From Lachnospiraceae bacterium (lineage in GTDB: Bacteria > Bacillota > Clostridia > Lachnospirales > Lachnospiraceae): a stretch of DNA of 64,000 nucleotides. Location: positions 124,001 to 188,000 of the forward strand of contig JAFVHP010000034.1 of the NCBI GenBank assembly GCA_017474455.1, given 5' to 3'. The position numbers and the translations under genes are program-made. Below the pieces are notes generated by a model, which was not told the DNA's origin, did no database searches, and saw only the letters and a list, made by a program, of their open reading frames with translations. How positions within the stretch are numbered: the stretch's first letter is position 1; the number at the start of each line of letters is the position of its first letter. Below, piece after piece: positions 1-8,887 of this stretch.

Positions 1-452
1 AGAAAGTTCCGACCCCGATCACTCCCGTTCGGATCGATCCGGATAACCGCCAGATCAGTCTGGCTTACTTCGACCAGAAGAGTACCGTCGATTACATAGG
101 CGTCATCCAGGGACTGCCCGTGTGTTTTGACGCGAAAGAAAGTGCAACGATGACTTTTTCCCTGCAGAACGTCCATCCGCACCAGGTCAGTTTCATGCAG
201 GAATTTGAGCGCCAGGAAGGTATCGCCTTCTTCCTGATCTATTATAAAAGCGAAGAACTGTACTATTACCTGCCTTTCAGGCATTTCCTTCCCTTCTGGG
301 AAAGAGCCGAAAAGGGAGGCCGGAAAAGTTTCCGTTTTGAAGAACTGGACAAAACTTTCGTGCTCGGCCAGCATCAGGGCGTAATGATCCCTTATCTGGA
401 AATGATCAATAAAGACCTTCTGGAAAGAGAGGAGAATACAGACAGAAAATGA
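1..452 (+). CDS. recU: Holliday junction resolvase RecU (5' partial)
   Basis: The reading frame is open from base 3 and the true start lies left of the window; about 149 C-terminal residues are present. RecU cuts four-way DNA junctions during recombinational repair and chromosome segregation in Firmicutes. The visible part carries the family core: a TPITPVRID stretch, then STVDYIGVIQGLPVCFDAKE, which holds the D, E and K of the nuclease site, then LQNVHPHQ and GIAFFLIYY. The GTG at 120 lies inside this conserved core and is not a start. The stop overlaps the hisZ start by 4 bases (ATGA), so the two genes are translationally coupled. Identification is firm from the motif order. Confidence 0.93.
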   Translation, partial: KVPTPITPVRIDPDNRQISLAYFDQKSTVDYIGVIQGLPVCFDAKESATMTFSLQNVHPHQVSFMQEFERQEGIAFFLIYYKSEELYYYLPFRHFLPFWERAEKGGRKSFRFEELDKTFVLGQHQGVMIPYLEMINKDLLEREENTDRK

Positions 453-1576
453 ATTATTCTTCCAAAGGACATGAACTGTGGCATACACCCGACGGTGTCC
501 GCGATATCTACGGCAGTGAGCTCGAACTGAGACAGAAGACGCTGGAGAAACTCAAGAAAGACCTGTTCCTTTTCGGATATGATGAGATCCTTGTTCCTTC
601 CATAGAGTATTTCGATGTCTTTTCCGGCGAAACAGGTACGATACCTTCCAGGGAACTGTACAAGTTTTTTGACAGGGATAACAACACACTGGTACTGCGG
701 CCTGACTTCACTCCTTCCGTTGCCCGCTGCGTCGCAAAATACTATACGGACATAACGGATCCGATCCGCATATGCTACAACGGCAGCGCATTTGTGAACC
801 GGTCATCCCTGCTCGGACTTCCCAGGGAAGTGTTCGAACTTGGCGCCGAATTCTTTAATGACGGTTCGGCGTACGCCGATGCGGAGATGATCGCCCTGCT
901 TGTCACGCAGCTGAAAAACGCCGGCCTCGAACGGTTCGAGATCAGCGTCGGCAATGCGGAATACTTCCGCGGCCTGTGTGAGGAAGCCGGGCTGGATAAC
1001 AGCGAAGAACTGTCCCTGCGGGAACTTCTTTCCGGCAAGAATTACTACGCCGCCGAGTCTTTCCTCAAAGAACTCGGTTTCGACAAAACAAAGCGTGATC
1101 CTTTCATGCGCATAAGCAGCATCCTGCAGAACGAGGAAGAACTCGAAAAAGTCCTCGGGGAAACAGAGAGCGAAAGATGCCGGAGCGCGCTTTCCAGGCT
1201 GATCGAAGTCAGCAGGATACTGAAGGCCTATGAAGCTGACAGCTATGTATCCTTTGATCTTTCTCTGCTGAGCCGGTACGGATATTACACCGGTATTATT
1301 TTCAAAGGTTACACATACGGCGTCGGGGATGCGATCGCCAGCGGCGGCAGATACGACCTGCTGCTTTCCCATTTCGGCAAGAATTCCCCCGCCGTGGGAT
1401 ATATGATCCAGATGGATCTTCTGCTGGAAGCACTTTCCAGGCAGGCCGGCGCAGAGGATAAAGCACCCGCCGGGAATATTTCATATTTTACCGATGAGGA
1501 TTTTGCCTCCAAGCTGAAGGAAGCCGGGGAAAGAAGAGCCGCAGGAGAAAGGACGATACTGCAATGGAAACACTGA
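449..1576 (+). CDS. hisZ: ATP phosphoribosyltransferase regulatory subunit HisZ
   Basis: HisZ is a histidyl-tRNA-synthetase paralogue without charging activity. It pairs with short-form HisG to make the first enzyme of histidine synthesis and gives histidine feedback control. The 375-residue product begins with the HTPDGVRDIYG motif and has the class II synthetase core (LYKFFDRDNNTLVLRPDFTP) and a YYTGIIFKGY/ASGGRYD region. It lacks the anticodon-binding domain expected of a true HisRS, and a short HisG follows directly. It overlaps recU by 4 bases and hisG by 13 bases, marking the 5' end of the his cluster. Confidence 0.93.
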   Translation: MNYSSKGHELWHTPDGVRDIYGSELELRQKTLEKLKKDLFLFGYDEILVPSIEYFDVFSGETGTIPSRELYKFFDRDNNTLVLRPDFTPSVARCVAKYYTDITDPIRICYNGSAFVNRSSLLGLPREVFELGAEFFNDGSAYADAEMIALLVTQLKNAGLERFEISVGNAEYFRGLCEEAGLDNSEELSLRELLSGKNYYAAESFLKELGFDKTKRDPFMRISSILQNEEELEKVLGETESERCRSALSRLIEVSRILKAYEADSYVSFDLSLLSRYGYYTGIIFKGYTYGVGDAIASGGRYDLLLSHFGKNSPAVGYMIQMDLLLEALSRQAGAEDKAPAGNISYFTDEDFASKLKEAGERRAAGERTILQWKH

Positions 1577-2199
1577 CGATCGCATTGACAAAGGGCCGGC
1601 TCGCGGAAAAGACCCTGAAACTGCTGACGGACGCCGGCTATGACTGCAGCCAGATACTTGACGGCTCCCGCAGGCTCATTTTTGAAGACGAGGACAACCG
1701 GCTCCGTTTTTTCCTGGCCAAAGGTCCCGACGTCCCTACATATGTGGAATACGGTGCGGCAGATATCGGTGTGACCGGCTCGGATATCATCCTGGAGGAA
1801 AACCGCAGGGTATACGAAGTGCTTGACCTTGGTTTCGGTAAATGCTCCATGTGCGTATGCGGTCCGGAAAGTGCCGCACACCTTCTGGAACATCATGAAA
1901 AGATCCGGGTCGCGACCAAGTATCCGCGTATAGCCAGGGATTATTTTTATCACCAGAAGAACCAGACAGTCGATATCATCAAATTAAGCGGATCCGTGGA
2001 ACTTGGCCCGATCGTTGCCCTTTCCGACGTGATCGTGGATATCGTCGAAACAGGAGCGACACTGAAGGAAAACGGGCTGGATGTACTGGAAACGATCATT
2101 CCCCTTTCAGCAAGGATGGTCGTCAATCCTGTCAGCATGCAGATGAAATCTGCAAGGATACGGGAGCTGATCGACAGGATCAGGTCCGTACTGCAGTAA
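1564..2199 (+). CDS. hisG: ATP phosphoribosyltransferase, short form HisG
   Basis: Catalyses ATP plus PRPP to phosphoribosyl-ATP, the committed step of histidine synthesis. The 211-residue length is the short form lacking the C-terminal regulatory domain, which fits the HisZ partner encoded immediately upstream. Visible motifs are the N-terminal ALTKGRLAEKTL, the GAADIGVTGSDII segment, and SGSVELGPIVALSDVIVDIVETGATLKENGL, which contains the PRPP-binding loop. It overlaps the 3' end of hisZ and is followed 15 bases later by hisD. Confidence 0.96.
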   Translation: METLTIALTKGRLAEKTLKLLTDAGYDCSQILDGSRRLIFEDEDNRLRFFLAKGPDVPTYVEYGAADIGVTGSDIILEENRRVYEVLDLGFGKCSMCVCGPESAAHLLEHHEKIRVATKYPRIARDYFYHQKNQTVDIIKLSGSVELGPIVALSDVIVDIVETGATLKENGLDVLETIIPLSARMVVNPVSMQMKSARIRELIDRIRSVLQ

Positions 2200-2214
2200 G
2201 GAGGCATACCATAT

Positions 2215-3504
2215 ATGAAGATCACCGTATTGAACAGCGGGAACAGGGCTGAACTGATCGAACTGTTGAAGAGCAGGAACGCGGGATCCGTGGAAAAGCA
2301 GTCAGCGGTCGTGGCGGATATCATTGCAAGAGTCCGGCAGGACAAAGACCGCGCGGTATTCGCGCTGGAAAAGGAACTGGACCATTGTGACATTACTCCT
2401 TTGAACATCCGCGTTTCGCGGGAGGAGATCGACCGGGCATACAGCGAAGTAGGGCCGGAACTGACCGCCGCGATGCGCCATGCTGCCGACAATATCCGCC
2501 GCTTCCATGAAAAGCAGAAGGAAAACAGCTGGATAACCGTTGAAGACGGGATAATGCTCGGACAGAAGGTAACGCCCATGTATTCTTCCGGCTGTTACGT
2601 GCCCGGAGGCAGGGCAGCTTACCCGTCCAGTGTCCTCATGAATATCATTCCCGCAAAAGTGGCAGGTGTGGAACGGATCATCGTCTGTACGCCTCCGCAG
2701 CCTGATGGCAGCATCAATCCCGGCACGCTCGCCGCGGCAGATATTGCCGGGGCTGACGAGATCTACAGGGCAGGCGGCGCGGTCGCCATCGCTGCCATGG
2801 CTTACGGAACGGAATCCATTCCTAAAGTGGATATCATCACGGGCCCCGGCAACATTTACGTCGCGCTTGCGAAAAAGCAGGTGTTCGGCGACGTTGGTAT
2901 CGATTCGGTTGCCGGTCCGAGCGAGATCCTTGTCATTGCGGACAAGACGGCAGATCCCCGCTATGTTGCAGCGGACCTGCTTTCACAGGCCGAGCATGAT
3001 CCCATGGCCAGCGCGATCCTCCTCACCACCAGTACGGAACTGGCAGAACAGGTCTTAAAGGAGATCGATGCTTTCCTTGAGATACTTTCAAGACGCGGGA
3101 TCATCGAAGCTTCCCTCCGGGATTACGGTCATATTTTCGTTTCAGAGGATATGGATGAAGTGATCGATGCCGCGAACGCCATAGCTTCGGAACATCTGGA
3201 AATACTGACAGAACAGCCGCTGGAGATCATGAGCCGGATAAGGAATGCCGGAGCCATATTCATGGGGCCTTATTCGTCCGAACCGCTGGGCGATTACTTC
3301 GCAGGCCCCAATCATATCCTTCCGACCGGAGGGACAGCCAGGTTCTTTTCACCGCTGGGCGTCGATACCTTTGTGAAGAAGTCCAGTCTGATCTCGTATT
3401 CAAAGGAAGCTCTGGGCCGGATCCATGAAGAGATCGAACTGTTTGCGGAAAGTGAAGGATTGACTGCGCATGCAAATTCGATTAAGGTGAGATTTGACCG
3501 GTAA
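2215..3504 (+). CDS. hisD: Histidinol dehydrogenase
   Basis: Zinc- and NAD-dependent oxidation of L-histidinol to L-histidine, the last step of the pathway. The 429 residues match the family length. Diagnostic segments include PGGRAAYPSSVLMN, DIITGPGNIYVALAKK, GPSEILVIAD, LLSQAEHDP, ASEHLEI with the catalytic His, and GPNHILPTGGTARF. A strong AAGGAGG lies ahead of the ATG. It sits between hisG and hisB in one run of closely spaced genes. Confidence 0.97.
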   Translation: MKITVLNSGNRAELIELLKSRNAGSVEKQSAVVADIIARVRQDKDRAVFALEKELDHCDITPLNIRVSREEIDRAYSEVGPELTAAMRHAADNIRRFHEKQKENSWITVEDGIMLGQKVTPMYSSGCYVPGGRAAYPSSVLMNIIPAKVAGVERIIVCTPPQPDGSINPGTLAAADIAGADEIYRAGGAVAIAAMAYGTESIPKVDIITGPGNIYVALAKKQVFGDVGIDSVAGPSEILVIADKTADPRYVAADLLSQAEHDPMASAILLTTSTELAEQVLKEIDAFLEILSRRGIIEASLRDYGHIFVSEDMDEVIDAANAIASEHLEILTEQPLEIMSRIRNAGAIFMGPYSSEPLGDYFAGPNHILPTGGTARFFSPLGVDTFVKKSSLISYSKEALGRIHEEIELFAESEGLTAHANSIKVRFDR

Positions 3505-3520
3505 GAGAGGACGGTAAACG

Positions 3521-4111
3521 ATGAGAAATGCCACTATCCGCCGCAAGACGGGCGAAACAGACATAACCGTGACCATAGAGCTCGACGGCCGGGGCACATG
3601 TTCATGCAGTACCGGAATAGGTTTTCTGGATCACATGCTGCATGCTTTTGCCAGACACGGCTTCTTTGATCTGGAGGTCAGTGCGGACGGCGACCTGCAG
3701 GTAGACGGGCACCATACTGCGGAAGATACAGCCATCGTACTGGGCAGCGCAATTGCCAGGGCACTCGGCCAAAAGGAAGGTATCCGGCGTTACGGACAAT
3801 GCATCCTTCCAATGGATGAAGCACTGGTACTCTGTGCCGTAGATCTTTGCGGCAGGCCTTACTTTGTCTTCGAGGGAGAAGAGAAGATCACTTCCCCCAT
3901 GACCGGTGATTTTGACACCCAGCTGGTCCGCGAGTTTTTCTACTCGGTTTCCTATTCGGCCGGCATGAACCTGCATTTTATGATCCTGTCCGGTTCAAAT
4001 TCGCATCATATTATTGAAGCGATGTTCAAGGCATTCTCCCGGGCGCTGGATATGGCCTGCAGTACCGACCCGAGGATCACAGATGTTTTAAGCACGAAAG
4101 GTACTCTTTGA
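3521..4111 (+). CDS. hisB: Imidazoleglycerol-phosphate dehydratase
   Basis: Manganese-dependent dehydration of imidazoleglycerol phosphate to imidazoleacetol phosphate. The 196-residue protein is the monofunctional IGPD form, with no histidinol phosphatase domain. It shows the [14 protein letters not shown] and [14 protein letters not shown] metal-binding motifs and the C-terminal [20 protein letters not shown]. Its last codons overlap the next gene by 4 bases (ATGA). Confidence 0.96.
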   Translation: MRNATIRRKTGETDITVTIELDGRGTCSCSTGIGFLDHMLHAFARHGFFDLEVSADGDLQVDGHHTAEDTAIVLGSAIARALGQKEGIRRYGQCILPMDEALVLCAVDLCGRPYFVFEGEEKITSPMTGDFDTQLVREFFYSVSYSAGMNLHFMILSGSNSHHIIEAMFKAFSRALDMACSTDPRITDVLSTKGTL

Positions 4112-5448
4112 TGACTCGAAGCATGCTCATACCGGAAATCTTCATTAAAGAAGGAGCGGCGGTAAAATCAGCCGAAAACGCTGTTACCATAATCGATACG
4201 GACCCGGTGCGGCTGGCCGGACTATATGCCGAAGCCGGTCCGGATGCCCTTATCGTCACGGATCTTTCCGAAACAGACCGAGACCATGACAGATCGGTCG
4301 GCATTATGCAGGACATCTGCTCGGCAGTGCAGATACCGGTATACGGACAGGGCAGGATCCGCCGTATGGAAGATGTCAAAAAGATCCTCTATGCCGGCTG
4401 CCGCAAGGCGATCCTGGATTTTGACCGGATCGATCATGAAACGATGTTCCGTGAACTCACCTCCAAATTCGGCGAGGACAGGATCATGGTTTCGATCTCA
4501 TCCCCCCGGCTGTCCAGGTCTTCGATATCCAAAGTCAGCGAAGCCGGAAGCGAGCTGATGCTCCGCGGCGAAGCAGCCCATGCTTATCTTAAATCCCCTG
4601 CACCGGAAGAGTACTTCGGGAGCATTCCCATCGTTATCTGTATGGAAACGGTCAGCCTTGAGCAGATCATGGATCTGTTCGCAAAGGGCGCTTACGCGCT
4701 TTGCGGCAGCTGCATCACCGATAATATCAGCAGCCTTTCATCCATCAGGCAGATGCTCGATGACAACGGCCTTTCAGAAGAAACCGACGGTAACCCGGAC
4801 CGGGTCCTGTCCTTCGAGGACCTGAAAAAGGGTCCTGACGGTCTCGTTCCTGTTGTGGTACAGGAAGCGGCCACGGACGAAGTCCTGATGGTGGCTTATA
4901 TGAACCGCGAAGCTTATGATCTGACGCTGAAGACGGGGCGCATGACATATTATTCCCGGAGCCGGAGCAGCCTCTGGGTAAAAGGCGAGACCAGCGGGCA
5001 TTACCAGTTCCTGATCTCACTCAGTGCCGACTGCGACAGGGATACGCTTCTGGCCAGAGTCAGGCAGATCGGTGCCGCCTGTCATACAGGCCACCATTCC
5101 TGTTTCTTTACGACCGTGTTCGAAGACCGGGATGCGGAGGCCCATGATCCGTCCAGTGTCCTGAAAGATGATTACGCGACGATCATGGAAAGAAAGGCCA
5201 GCCCTAAAGAAGGGTCTTACACCACTTATCTGTTCGAAAAGGGAATAGACAAGATGCTGAAGAAGCTTGGCGAGGAGAACGCGGAGATCATCATCGCCGC
5301 CAAGAATCCGGACAGCAAAGAGATAATTTACGAGATAGCCGACTACCTTTATCATATGATGGTCGTCATGGCTGAAAAAGACGTAACCTGGGACGACATA
5401 TATGACGAACTTGTGAGGAGACAGAAGAGTTCCCAGAGCAAAGAATAG
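4108..5448 (+). CDS. hisIE: HisF/HisA-like domain fused to HisI and HisE
   Basis: The 446-residue protein has three parts. Residues 5-220 resemble a HisF/HisA half-barrel enzyme. Residues 235-340 are HisI (phosphoribosyl-AMP cyclohydrolase) with [28 protein letters not shown], the DCDRD metal site at 308-312 and [10 protein letters not shown]. Residues 353-440 are HisE (phosphoribosyl-ATP pyrophosphatase) with [16 protein letters not shown] and [14 protein letters not shown]. The HisI and HisE parts look fully competent for steps two and three of histidine synthesis. The first domain does not: the catalytic Asp of HisF (IPCLDVKDG) aligns with Phe12 (IPEIFIKEG), and the second (AID) with Ser131. 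It is therefore probably structural or regulatory (inference). No genuine hisA, hisF, hisH or hisC is visible in the window. Confidence 0.9.
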   Translation: MMTRSMLIPEIFIKEGAAVKSAENAVTIIDTDPVRLAGLYAEAGPDALIVTDLSETDRDHDRSVGIMQDICSAVQIPVYGQGRIRRMEDVKKILYAGCRKAILDFDRIDHETMFRELTSKFGEDRIMVSISSPRLSRSSISKVSEAGSELMLRGEAAHAYLKSPAPEEYFGSIPIVICMETVSLEQIMDLFAKGAYALCGSCITDNISSLSSIRQMLDDNGLSEETDGNPDRVLSFEDLKKGPDGLVPVVVQEAATDEVLMVAYMNREAYDLTLKTGRMTYYSRSRSSLWVKGETSGHYQFLISLSADCDRDTLLARVRQIGAACHTGHHSCFFTTVFEDRDAEAHDPSSVLKDDYATIMERKASPKEGSYTTYLFEKGIDKMLKKLGEENAEIIIAAKNPDSKEIIYEIADYLYHMMVVMAEKDVTWDDIYDELVRRQKSSQSKE

Positions 5449-5482
5449 GATCTGCAGACGCAGGTCCCGGAGGTTTTGTCAT

Positions 5483-6382
5483 ATGGAGAACAATACCGGT
5501 ATCAAACTGCATGACATCACACGCGCCATACTGGATGATTATGAAAAAGGCCGGGATATTGATAAGCTGGATACCTTTGCACAGCCCGACCAGGAAGTTG
5601 TGACCGACATCCTGCTGAAGCTGATCAATATCATTTTTCCGGGCTTTTACAGGGATAAGAATTATAAAAGCTACAATCATGACACCAGGATCTGTGTCCT
5701 CATAGAAGACGTTTACTATAACCTCAGGAAACAGACTTCGATCGCGCTCGGTTACTCCGACAGTCTGGTCTCTGCCGATAACCTGGCCCTTGAAACACGG
5801 GCTGATGAGATCACAGCTGAATTCATGCAGCGTATCCCCGCCATCCGCGCTTTAGTCGATACGGATCTTGAGGCAACGATACAGGGAGATCCCGCGGCTT
5901 CCAGCAAAGAAGAGATCATCCTGTGTTATCCCGGGCTTCTGGCAAGTACGACCAGCCGGATCGCGCATGAACTGTTTCTCCTTAACGTTCCCATGATCCC
6001 GAGGATGATGACAGAATATGCGCACTCCAGGACCGGCATAGACATCCACCCCGGCGCGACGATAGGGGACTATTTCTTTATCGACCACGGGACCGGTATC
6101 GTTGTCGGTGAAACGGCCGTGATCGGTTCGCATGTCAAGATCTACCAGGGCGTCACGATCGGCGCGCTGTCCACGAGCGGAGGCCAGCGTCTGCGCGGTG
6201 TCAGGCGTCATCCCACCATCGGGGATAATGTTACGATATATGCCGGCGCATCCATACTCGGCGGTGAAACGGTGATCGGCGACGGCTGCGTGATCGGTTC
6301 CAACGTGTTCATAACGGAATCCGTTTCCGAAAAGACAAGGATAAGCAGCAAAACTTCGGAAGTATCCATCAGAAGACGCTGA
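5483..6382 (+). CDS. cysE: Serine O-acetyltransferase
   Basis: Transfers acetyl from acetyl-CoA to L-serine, giving O-acetylserine for cysteine synthesis. The 299-residue protein has a helical N-terminal domain, then a left-handed beta-helix of hexapeptide repeats from about residue 190: IDIHPGATIGDYFFIDHG, VVGETAVIG, VKIYQGVTIGALS and the QRLRGVRRHPTIGDNVTIYAGASILGG region. The His of DHGTG is the expected catalytic base. A GGAGG precedes the ATG, only 34 bases after the his fusion gene, so co-transcription with his genes is likely. No cysK is nearby. Confidence 0.93.
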   Translation: MENNTGIKLHDITRAILDDYEKGRDIDKLDTFAQPDQEVVTDILLKLINIIFPGFYRDKNYKSYNHDTRICVLIEDVYYNLRKQTSIALGYSDSLVSADNLALETRADEITAEFMQRIPAIRALVDTDLEATIQGDPAASSKEEIILCYPGLLASTTSRIAHELFLLNVPMIPRMMTEYAHSRTGIDIHPGATIGDYFFIDHGTGIVVGETAVIGSHVKIYQGVTIGALSTSGGQRLRGVRRHPTIGDNVTIYAGASILGGETVIGDGCVIGSNVFITESVSEKTRISSKTSEVSIRRR

Positions 6383-6396
6383 TTTTCATGATCTCA

Positions 6397-6425
6397 TTGA
6401 CAAACAGTGCTTCAGATGATAAATT
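6397..6425 (+). promoter_or_regulatory. Probable promoter of the L21 operon
   Basis: A perfect -35 TTGACA (6397-6402) is followed after 17 bases by TAAATT (6420-6425, 4 of 6 matches to TATAAT). It lies just after cysE and ahead of the structured leader of rplU, where a ribosomal-protein promoter is expected. Confidence 0.6.
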
Positions 6426-6429
6426 TAAT

Positions 6430-6548
6430 CAGTGTGCCGCTTGGTGAGGTTTTAGCCGGACTGTAAGGTACTGCAGCTTCCGGAAAAAGTGCATCCTGGA
6501 TCGATGATGCCACCGAAATCAGCGAGATTTTAAAGAAGGAGGTACCGA
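6430..6548 (+). ncRNA. Ribosomal protein L21 leader (cis-regulatory RNA)
   Basis: The untranslated stretch before rplU contains GGTGAGGTTTTAGCCGG, then CTGTAAGGTACTGCAG and GCTTCCGG, resembling from memory the conserved core of the L21 leader family of Firmicutes. That family is thought to mediate autoregulation by L21. No gene is encoded here. The boundaries are approximate; a covariance-model search would settle the family. Confidence 0.65.
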
Positions 6549-6549
6549 A

Positions 6550-6852
6550 ATGTACGCAATCATTGCAACTGGCGGAAAACAGTACAAGGTTTCCGAAGGA
6601 GATCTCATCGATATCGAAAAGATCGACGCAGAAGATGGCAGCACGGTTACATTTGATAATGTTATCGCTGTCGGCGGCGATGAGCTTAAGGTCGGTGATG
6701 ACGTTAAGGATGCCAGTGTCAAGGCAACAGTCATGATGCAGGGCAAGGGCAGAAAAGTCGTAGTGTACAGGTATAAGAGAAAGTCCGGATATCATAAAAA
6801 GAACGGACACAGACAGCTCTTTACCCGTGTCAGGATCGACAGCATTCAATGA
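6550..6852 (+). CDS. rplU: 50S ribosomal protein L21
   Basis: Ribosomal large-subunit protein that contacts 23S rRNA. The 100-residue protein starts MYAIIATGGKQYKV and contains the C-terminal signature YRYKRKSGYHKKNGHRQ. AAGGAGG precedes the ATG. It is the first gene of the rplU-prp-rpmA operon and overlaps prp by 4 bases (ATGA). Confidence 0.98.
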   Translation: MYAIIATGGKQYKVSEGDLIDIEKIDAEDGSTVTFDNVIAVGGDELKVGDDVKDASVKATVMMQGKGRKVVVYRYKRKSGYHKKNGHRQLFTRVRIDSIQ

Positions 6853-7166
6853 CAACGGTAACTGTCCGCAGATCGCGTGACGGAGCTTATGACGGCTTTG
6901 AATGCCACGGTCATGCCGGATATGCGGAAGAAGGCGAAGACATTGTCTGTGCAGGCATATCTGCATTGGTCATCAACACAGTCAACTGTCTTCAGGATCT
7001 TTTAAAGATACCGCTGTCCGTCGAGTATGATGATGACGGGAATATCGAATGCCGTCTTCAAAAGACCGACGAAAAGACGCAGCTGCTGATAGACAGTATG
7101 ATCCACGGCCTTGAATGGATACAGCTCCAGTACGGGAACAAGTATCTGGCTGTAAACGAGGCGTGA
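6849..7166 (+). CDS. prp: Ribosomal-processing cysteine protease Prp
   Basis: Prp removes the N-terminal extension of L27, a step required for ribosome maturation in Firmicutes. The 105-residue protein has the family motif [20 protein letters not shown], with the expected catalytic His at residue 22 and Cys at residue 34. It sits between rplU and rpmA, the classic position, and its substrate encoded just downstream retains the cleavable leader. Confidence 0.95.
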   Translation: MTTVTVRRSRDGAYDGFECHGHAGYAEEGEDIVCAGISALVINTVNCLQDLLKIPLSVEYDDDGNIECRLQKTDEKTQLLIDSMIHGLEWIQLQYGNKYLAVNEA

Positions 7167-7209
7167 TAATGGAAACTATCTGCTTGTACAGATAAGAATG
7201 GAGGAAGGC

Positions 7210-7506
7210 ATGTTAAATTTAAACCTTCAGTTTTTTGCTCATAAAAAGGGAATGGGCTCGACCAAAAACGGCCGTGATTCCAATGCCAAGAGACTGGGTG
7301 CAAAGCGTGCTGACGGCCAGTTCGTCAAGGCCGGCAACATCCTTTACAGACAGCGCGGGACCAAGATCCATCCCGGCCTTAACGTAGGTATCGGCGGCGA
7401 CGATACTCTTTATGCAAAGGCTGACGGCGTTCTCAGGTTCGAGCGTATGGGCAAGTTCAAAACAAAGGCCAGTGTGCATCCTGTAGAGGAAGCTAAAGAA
7501 GCCTGA
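7210..7506 (+). CDS. rpmA: 50S ribosomal protein L27 with Prp-cleavable leader
   Basis: L27 reaches towards the peptidyl-transferase centre. I chose the ATG at 7210 rather than the in-frame ATG at 7198, because the GAGGAAGG Shine-Dalgarno lies between them and the product then begins [14 protein letters not shown]. That matches the Firmicute leader that Prp cuts after the FF pair, exposing AHKKG. The body ([22 protein letters not shown]) is typical. The length is 98 residues. Confidence 0.97.
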   Translation: MLNLNLQFFAHKKGMGSTKNGRDSNAKRLGAKRADGQFVKAGNILYRQRGTKIHPGLNVGIGGDDTLYAKADGVLRFERMGKFKTKASVHPVEEAKEA

Positions 7507-7543
7507 GTTTTCCTGGGTACTGGAAGTTAGATTACATTGCAAT

Positions 7544-7585
7544 TGACTCCGGATGCAGATACATCTGGAGTCATTGTTCTTTTTT
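7544..7585 (+). terminator. Terminator-like hairpin between rpmA and obgE
   Basis: Arms at 7544-7555 and 7562-7573 pair over 12 bases (one G-U) around a 6-base loop. They are followed by TTGTTCTTTTTT ending at 7585, one base before the GAGGA of obgE. This has the form of an intrinsic terminator closing the ribosomal-protein operon, or an attenuator limiting read-through into obgE. Confidence 0.85.
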
Positions 7586-7594
7586 GAGGAAAAC

Positions 7595-8887
7595 ATGTTT
7601 GCAGATAAGGCTAAAATATTCATATCTAGCGGAAAAGGCGGCGACGGTCACGTCTCTTTCAGGAGAGAAAAGTATGTTCCGAACGGAGGTCCGGACGGCG
7701 GTGACGGCGGCGACGGCGGAAGTGTGATCTTTAAAGTCGACAAAGGTGCCTCGACACTGTCGGATTACAGGCATGTACGCAAATATGCGGCCGAGAACGG
7801 CGAAGACGGCAAAAAGAAGCGTCAGAGCGGAAAAAAGGGGAAAGACCTCATCCTCAGCGTACCGGAGGGTACAGTCATTAAGGAAGCCGCGTCGGGCAAA
7901 GTGATCGCCGATATGTCCGGGGAGACATCCGAATTCCTGATCCTGAAGGGCGGCAGGGGCGGTAACGGCAATATGCATTACGCCACGTCGACCATGCAGG
8001 CACCGAAATATGCGCAGCCCGGGCAGCCGGCAAGATCCCTGGAACTGATCCTTGAGCTCAAGGTCATAGCGGATGCCGGACTGGTCGGATTCCCCAATGT
8101 CGGCAAATCGACGCTTCTTTCCATGAGCAGCAATGCGAGACCGAAAATAGCGGATTATCATTTTACAACACTGGCGCCCATGCTGGGAGTCGTCGATCTC
8201 GGTGATATGCGCGGTTTCGTTATGGCGGATATTCCCGGGCTGATCGAGGGCGCCGCACAGGGAGCAGGGCTCGGCCATGATTTCCTTGCCCATATCGAAC
8301 GCACCCGCGTCCTGATCCATGTCGTGGACGCTTCCGGAAGCGAAGGCAGGGATCCTGTCGCTGATATATCTGCGATCAATAATGAACTGACAGGATACAT
8401 GACTGATCTGTCCGATAAACCGCAGGTGATAGCCGCAAACAAGCTCGATCTTCTCTTTGAAGACGAGGCGGAGGAAGTACTGGCACGGATCCGGGCCGCA
8501 GTACCGGAAGGCACGGCTGTTTTTCCAATCTCGGCTGCCACCGGCAAAGGTGTCCGGGAGCTTCTTTACCACGTTTACGAGATGCTGTCGGAGCTTCCCG
8601 CAAAAGAAGCACTTTTCCCCCAGGAATATGACCCCGAAGAAGAACTGCAGGGTGATTCCGTACCGTACACAGTTTCCTTTGACGCCGGGTCGGGCGAGTA
8701 CATCGTCGAAGGCCCCCGCATCGAAAGAATGCTCGGATATACCAACCTGGAAACGGAAAAGGGCTTTGTATTCTTCCAGAAATTCCTTGTTGAAAACGGG
8801 ATCATCGACCGGCTTAAAGAGCTGGGGATAGAAGAGGGAGATACTGTCAGGCTTTACGGCCATACTTTTGAATTCTATGATTCATAA
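7595..8887 (+). CDS. obgE: GTPase Obg
   Basis: Essential ribosome-associated GTPase linked to 50S assembly and stress signalling. I chose the ATG at 7595 (MFADKAKIFISSGKGG) because the Obg fold begins there and GAGGA lies 5 bases upstream. The in-frame TTG at 7553 lies inside the terminator stem. The product is 430 residues: the glycine-rich Obg domain to about residue 158, then the G domain with GFPNVGKSTLL, DIPGLIEGA and NKLD, then the OCT domain at the C-terminus. The last codons overlap nadD. Confidence 0.97.
   Translation: MFADKAKIFISSGKGGDGHVSFRREKYVPNGGPDGGDGGDGGSVIFKVDKGASTLSDYRHVRKYAAENGEDGKKKRQSGKKGKDLILSVPEGTVIKEAASGKVIADMSGETSEFLILKGGRGGNGNMHYATSTMQAPKYAQPGQPARSLELILELKVIADAGLVGFPNVGKSTLLSMSSNARPKIADYHFTTLAPMLGVVDLGDMRGFVMADIPGLIEGAAQGAGLGHDFLAHIERTRVLIHVVDASGSEGRDPVADISAINNELTGYMTDLSDKPQVIAANKLDLLFEDEAEEVLARIRAAVPEGTAVFPISAATGKGVRELLYHVYEMLSELPAKEALFPQEYDPEEELQGDSVPYTVSFDAGSGEYIVEGPRIERMLGYTNLETEKGFVFFQKFLVENGIIDRLKELGIEEGDTVRLYGHTFEFYDS

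Noticed and set aside
803-1372. A 189-codon open frame antisense to hisZ
   Set aside because: No motif, and it lies wholly within a well-supported gene.
4108-4770. A functional hisF or hisA fused to hisIE
   Set aside because: Both catalytic Asp positions appear replaced, so I describe the domain as HisF/HisA-like only.
7571-8863. A 430-codon open frame antisense to obgE
   Set aside because: It mirrors the codon pattern of obgE, has no ribosome binding site or family motif, and obgE is certain.
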